Below are positions 15,033 to 18,094 of a stretch of 18,094 nt of DNA, one piece after another. Made by a program: the position numbers and the translations under genes. The DNA is from Bacteroidaceae bacterium (GTDB lineage Bacteria; Bacteroidota; Bacteroidia; Bacteroidales; Bacteroidaceae): the NCBI GenBank assembly GCA_016302965.1, contig JAEDMP010000045.1, positions 1-18,094 of the forward strand, written 5' to 3'. Position 1 is the first letter of the stretch, and each line of letters starts with the position of its first letter. The notes beneath the pieces were generated by a model, which worked only from the letters and a program-made list of their open reading frames with translations, ran no database searches and was not told the DNA's origin.

Positions 15033-16442
15033 ATGGCATTACCCGAACTATTCATCCGTCAGATGGAAGGCCTGTTGGGGGCAGATGAACTCAAGACGCT
15101 GCTCGATGGAATCAAACAGGAACCGCTCACCAGCATCCGGCTGAACCCGAGAAAATGGAATCCTGCAAACATGCCGCTCAGAAGAGTGGGATGGTGGGAG
15201 GGTGGATTCTATCTCGATGATAGGCCCAGTTTCACCTTCGACCCGCTCTTGCATGCAGGATGCTATTATGTGCAAGAGGCGGCATCGATGTTTCTGGCAC
15301 GTCTGATTCAGCAGTATGTGGAGCGGCCTGTGGCTATGCTCGACCTTTGTGCAGCACCCGGCGGCAAGACAACCACGGCCATCGGGGCACTACCAGAAGG
15401 AAGCATCGTGATGTGTAATGAACCCATCCGGCAAAGGGCACAGATTCTGTCAGAGAACATCACGAAATGGGGATGTCCCGAAGTGGTGGTCACCAACAAC
15501 TATCCGGCCGACTATGCCCGGTCGGGATTGGCATTTGATGTCATTCTCTGTGATGTGCCTTGCTCAGGCGAGGGGATGTTCCGCAAGGACGAGGAGGCGG
15601 TGGCACAATGGACACCCAGACTCGTGGAAAACTGTCGCAACCTGCAACGGGAGATTGTGGCCGAGGCGTGGAAGTGTCTCAAACCCGGTGGAATGCTCAT
15701 CTACTCCACCTGCACGATGAACACTCAGGAGGATGAAGAGAATGTCGAATGGATATGCCTTGAACTCGGAGGTGAGACCTTGCCCGTGGACCTACGGGAA
15801 GAGTGGCAGGTGAAAGGCTCGCTGCTCAAGGGCTTCGAAGGACATGTCTACCGGTTCTTGCCCGGCTTCACCGAGAGTGAGGGACTGTTTATGGCGGCTG
15901 TCAGAAAGGGGGATGACCAACCCCAGCCGAAAGAGGCAAAGCGCAAGTCCAAAGGGAAGGAGGGACGAGGCCGGCAGACGGCCTTGACCAAAGAGGTGGC
16001 CGGATGGTTGCAGCCCCAGGTGGAATGGGTGATGAGGCAGTATGGGGATGTCTGCTATGCACTGCCCGCAGCCCTGATGCCATTTTCCGATTTGGCTTAT
16101 GAACAGCTTCGGATGCTTTCGGCAGGAACGGCTTTGGGACAGCTGAAAGGGCGTGACTTCATACCAAATCATGCTGTGGCACTCTCTTGCTATTTGCAAT
16201 TGGAGGCTTTCCCACAGGTCGAACTCGACTATCCCGAAGCCATTGCCTATCTGAGGCGTGAGGCTGTCAGTATGCCGGAAGGCACTCCCCGAGGCTATGT
16301 CATCGTCTGCTGGCAACACCATCCACTGGGATTTGTCAAGAATCTTGGCACCAGAGCCAACAACCTCTATCCGCAGGAGTGGCGCGTCAAGTCGGCACGG
16401 ACCGACGCTGTGGTGCCCTTCTCTTCGCTCCTTCCCCAATAG
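15033..16442 (+). CDS. rsmF: RsmF-type 16S rRNA (cytosine-C5) methyltransferase
   Basis: SAM-dependent m5C RNA methyltransferase of the RsmB/RsmF (NOL1/NOP2/sun) family, 469 residues from this start. SAM motif I is LDLCAAPGGKTT. The two family cysteines are C177 in CDVPCSGEGMFRK and C227 in YSTCT; in this family the TC-motif Cys attacks C6 and the PC-motif Cys helps release the product. The C-terminal third (PRGYVIVCWQHHPLGFVKNL, then RANNLYPQEWR) is the extra RNA-binding domain that separates RsmF-like proteins from RsmB. A basic segment (about 290-315, KEAKRKSKGKEGRGRQ) lies between the catalytic and C-terminal parts. E. coli RsmF modifies C1407; the exact target here is inferred. The start at 15033 is preferred over 15000 because the promoter box lies between them. 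Confidence 0.93.
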   Translation: MALPELFIRQMEGLLGADELKTLLDGIKQEPLTSIRLNPRKWNPANMPLRRVGWWEGGFYLDDRPSFTFDPLLHAGCYYVQEAASMFLARLIQQYVERPVAMLDLCAAPGGKTTTAIGALPEGSIVMCNEPIRQRAQILSENITKWGCPEVVVTNNYPADYARSGLAFDVILCDVPCSGEGMFRKDEEAVAQWTPRLVENCRNLQREIVAEAWKCLKPGGMLIYSTCTMNTQEDEENVEWICLELGGETLPVDLREEWQVKGSLLKGFEGHVYRFLPGFTESEGLFMAAVRKGDDQPQPKEAKRKSKGKEGRGRQTALTKEVAGWLQPQVEWVMRQYGDVCYALPAALMPFSDLAYEQLRMLSAGTALGQLKGRDFIPNHAVALSCYLQLEAFPQVELDYPEAIAYLRREAVSMPEGTPRGYVIVCWQHHPLGFVKNLGTRANNLYPQEWRVKSARTDAVVPFSSLLPQ

Positions 16443-16478
16443 CGAGCTATTCTGTAATTAACGAAAACGACATCAATA

Positions 16479-17273
16479 ATGAAACCATATTTAGAACTGT
16501 TAGACAAAATAGTCCGTGAAGGTGTGGAGAAAACCGACCGTACGGGTACGGGCACCAAAAGTATCTTCGGACATCAGATGCGGTTCAACCTCGAAGAGGG
16601 ATTCCCGCTGCTTACCACCAAGAAACTCCATCTGAAATCCATCATCTATGAACTGCTGTGGTTTCTCAAGGGAGATACCAACGTGAAATATCTGCAGGAA
16701 CATGGGGTGAGAATCTGGAACGAGTGGGCCGACGAGCAGGGCGAACTGGGCCCCGTCTACGGTCACCAGTGGCGATCCTGGCCCGACTATCAGGGTGGCA
16801 CCATCGACCAAATCAGTCAGGTGGTAGACCTCATCAAGCATCATCCCGACTCGCGGCGCATGATGGTCAGTGCGTGGAATGTGGCCGAGGTGGACAAGAT
16901 GGCCTTACCCCCTTGCCATACGATGTTCCAGTTCTATGTGGCCGACGGACGTCTGAGCTTGCAACTCTACCAGCGCTCGGCTGACACCTTCCTTGGTGTG
17001 CCCTTCAACATCGCTTCTTATGCCTTGCTCCTCCAGATGATGGCACAGGTGACGGGGCTGAAGGCCGGCGACTTCATCCATACCACGGGCGATACTCATC
17101 TCTATCTGAACCATCTCGACCAGGCCAGGCTGCAACTCACGCGTACGCCGCGACCCCTGCCTGTGATGCGCATCAATCCGGAGGTGAAGAGCATCTTCGA
17201 TTTCCAGTATGAAGACTTCCAACTCGAAAACTACGACCCCTATCCGCATATCAAGGCAGAGGTGTCCGTATAG
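16479..17273 (+). CDS. thyA: Thymidylate synthase
   Basis: Converts dUMP to dTMP using methylene-tetrahydrofolate, releasing dihydrofolate. The 264-residue length equals E. coli ThyA and the nucleophile is C146 in ALPPCHTMFQFYV. RTGTGTKSIFGHQMRF binds phosphate near the N terminus, and ELLWFLKGDTN, WRSWPDYQGG, QRSADTFLGVPFNIASYALL and HTTGDTHLYLNH are all present. The start at 16479 (MKPYLELL) lacks a clear Shine-Dalgarno site. It lies 36 bp after rsmF and 53 bp before folA, the usual thyA-folA partnership in which FolA recycles the dihydrofolate made here. Confidence 0.99.
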   Translation: MKPYLELLDKIVREGVEKTDRTGTGTKSIFGHQMRFNLEEGFPLLTTKKLHLKSIIYELLWFLKGDTNVKYLQEHGVRIWNEWADEQGELGPVYGHQWRSWPDYQGGTIDQISQVVDLIKHHPDSRRMMVSAWNVAEVDKMALPPCHTMFQFYVADGRLSLQLYQRSADTFLGVPFNIASYALLLQMMAQVTGLKAGDFIHTTGDTHLYLNHLDQARLQLTRTPRPLPVMRINPEVKSIFDFQYEDFQLENYDPYPHIKAEVSV

Positions 17274-17315
17274 AGGTATCAATCCCTCATTTTGTCATTC
17301 CCCTATATATATAAT

Positions 17316-17321
17316 AAGGTG
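17316..17321 (+). promoter_or_regulatory. Ribosome binding site of folA
   Basis: AAGGTG lies 5 nt before the folA ATG at 17327. It is one of the few recognisable Shine-Dalgarno-like sites in this window and supports that start. Confidence 0.5.
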
Positions 17322-17326
17322 TAAAC

Positions 17327-17812
17327 ATGAATATCACGATGATTGCTGCCGTGGCCCGCAACCGCGCCATCGGCTTTGAGAATCAGCTCCTCTATTGGTT
17401 GCCCAATGACTTGAAACGTTTCAAGGCGCTCACGACCGGCCATACCATCATCATGGGGCGCCACACGTTTGAGAGTCTGCCCAAGGGCGCACTGCCCAAT
17501 CGCCGCAATGTGGTGTTGAGCCGGACGCAGAGTGCCTTCCCCGGTTGTGACTGTTATGCGTCATTGGAGGAGGCGCTCAGCCATTGTGCTCCCGATGAGG
17601 AAATCTATATCATCGGGGGAGCCGCTGTCTATGCCCAGGCCATCTCGCTTGCCAACCGCCTTTGTCTCACCGAGGTGGACGATATTCCCGACCAGGCCGA
17701 TGCCTTCTTCCCTGCATACCAGGAGGGCTGGAGGGAAGAAAGCCGTGAAGCGCACGACACGGATGAGAAACACCACCAGCGTTATGCTTTCGTGGATTAT
17801 GTGAGGGAGTGA
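17327..17812 (+). CDS. folA: Dihydrofolate reductase
   Basis: NADPH-dependent reduction of dihydrofolate to tetrahydrofolate. The 161 residues match the usual bacterial size (E. coli 159). The N terminus MNITMIAAVARNRAIGFEN holds the Met20-loop region, and the substrate-binding acid is D28 in WLPNDLKRFK, where E. coli has D27. HTIIMGRHTFESLP and NRRNVVLSR bind the cofactor, and EEIYIIGGAAVYAQAI is the GG-containing NADPH segment. The final DYVRE closes the beta sheet. It forms a pair with thyA. No terminator with a T-run is seen directly after it. Confidence 0.98.
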   Translation: MNITMIAAVARNRAIGFENQLLYWLPNDLKRFKALTTGHTIIMGRHTFESLPKGALPNRRNVVLSRTQSAFPGCDCYASLEEALSHCAPDEEIYIIGGAAVYAQAISLANRLCLTEVDDIPDQADAFFPAYQEGWREESREAHDTDEKHHQRYAFVDYVRE

Positions 17813-17967
17813 ACCGATGTGGAGATGGTTGTTGGTTGAAGTGTTTTTAGCGTTCAGACACAATAACCCTGAACGTCTTGAATATCAACTTCAAGTCATA
17901 CAGGAATGAAGCATTCTCTTGAACATATTTTGTCTTCTATAGATATTATTCTCCTATATAACATTTA
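17813..17967. other. AT-rich intergenic region with two small dyads
   Basis: Holds CGTTCAG/CTGAACG (17851-17857 and 17869-17875, 11-nt loop) followed at once by CTTGAA/TTCAAG (17877-17882 and 17890-17895, 7-nt loop). Neither has a downstream T-run on the plus strand. They may mark the transcript ends of folA and the convergent partial gene, or the end of a mobile element. No promoter or RNA gene is recognised. Confidence 0.4.
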
Positions 17968-18093
17968 TCATCCCTGTGCTACAGAGAGCCTGAGATTTAG
18001 CTTTTCGAGGTTTTTCTGTGCAATGGCGATTCTTCTTTTTAGCAGAGCTTTTTCGTCAAGTCCGACCTTGGCCTCGTCAAATGGCTTCTTGGT
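17968..18093 (-). CDS. 3' end of an unidentified gene, truncated by the window edge
   Basis: The last 41 codons of an open frame entering from the right edge, ending in TGA followed directly by an in-frame TAA. The peptide is basic and probably helical (KKPFDEAKVGLDEK, then ALLKRRIAIAQKNLEKLNLR and SVAQG). The double stop, the amphipathic pattern and lack of a competing frame make coding likely. It converges on folA. I do not recognise the family; a DNA-binding or mobile-element protein is possible but unsupported. Confidence 0.45.
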   Translation of the reverse strand, partial: TKKPFDEAKVGLDEKALLKRRIAIAQKNLEKLNLRLSVAQG

Positions 18094-18094
18094 T

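Overview
The window looks like a chromosomal segment of a Bacteroidota bacterium, most likely of the Prevotella group. The basis is the repeated TTTG-N19/20-TAnnTTTG promoter pattern typical of the phylum, the near absence of strong Shine-Dalgarno sites, and the character of the proteins (a PorE-like TPR/PD40/OmpA lipoprotein, an Mrp protein without the usual CxxC, a long UmuD). The genus is inferred; no database search was possible.

Left part, minus strand (1-3979): the C-terminal remnant of an IS30-family transposase abuts the stop codon of umuC. Upstream lie umuD and then a secreted parallel beta-helix protein whose stop is only 2 bp from the umuD start. The three genes read as one unit, beta-helix - umuD - umuC, from a minus-strand promoter near 4041-4071. 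Error-prone SOS polymerase genes directly behind an exported beta-helix protein is the least expected arrangement here.

Plus strand, 4093-7253: pflB and pflA (formate acetyltransferase and its radical-SAM activase) form a tight pair for anaerobic pyruvate cleavage. Their roughly 170-nt leader holds a 15-bp palindrome and three 20-bp tandem repeats just before the pflB start. A hairpin terminator for the pair appears to be encoded inside the 3' end of the convergent small gene at 7262-7483, a stand-alone helicase-associated (HA) domain protein.

Middle (7597-14727, plus strand): trmB, mrp (apbC) and topB form a compact housekeeping operon from a textbook promoter. Next come a PorE-like outer-membrane lipoprotein and a YitT-family membrane protein. 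A 16-bp-stem terminator at 14770-14806 serves both yitT and the opposing tRNA-Val(CAC) gene.

Right part (14893-18094): divergent promoters drive the tRNA leftward and an RsmF-type rRNA methyltransferase rightward, followed by thyA and folA (dTMP synthesis and folate recycling). The last bases contain the 3' end of an unidentified minus-strand gene that runs out of the window. Most of the window is core metabolism and RNA modification. The accessory-looking pieces are the IS30 remnant with its umuDC/beta-helix neighbourhood and possibly the far right edge.
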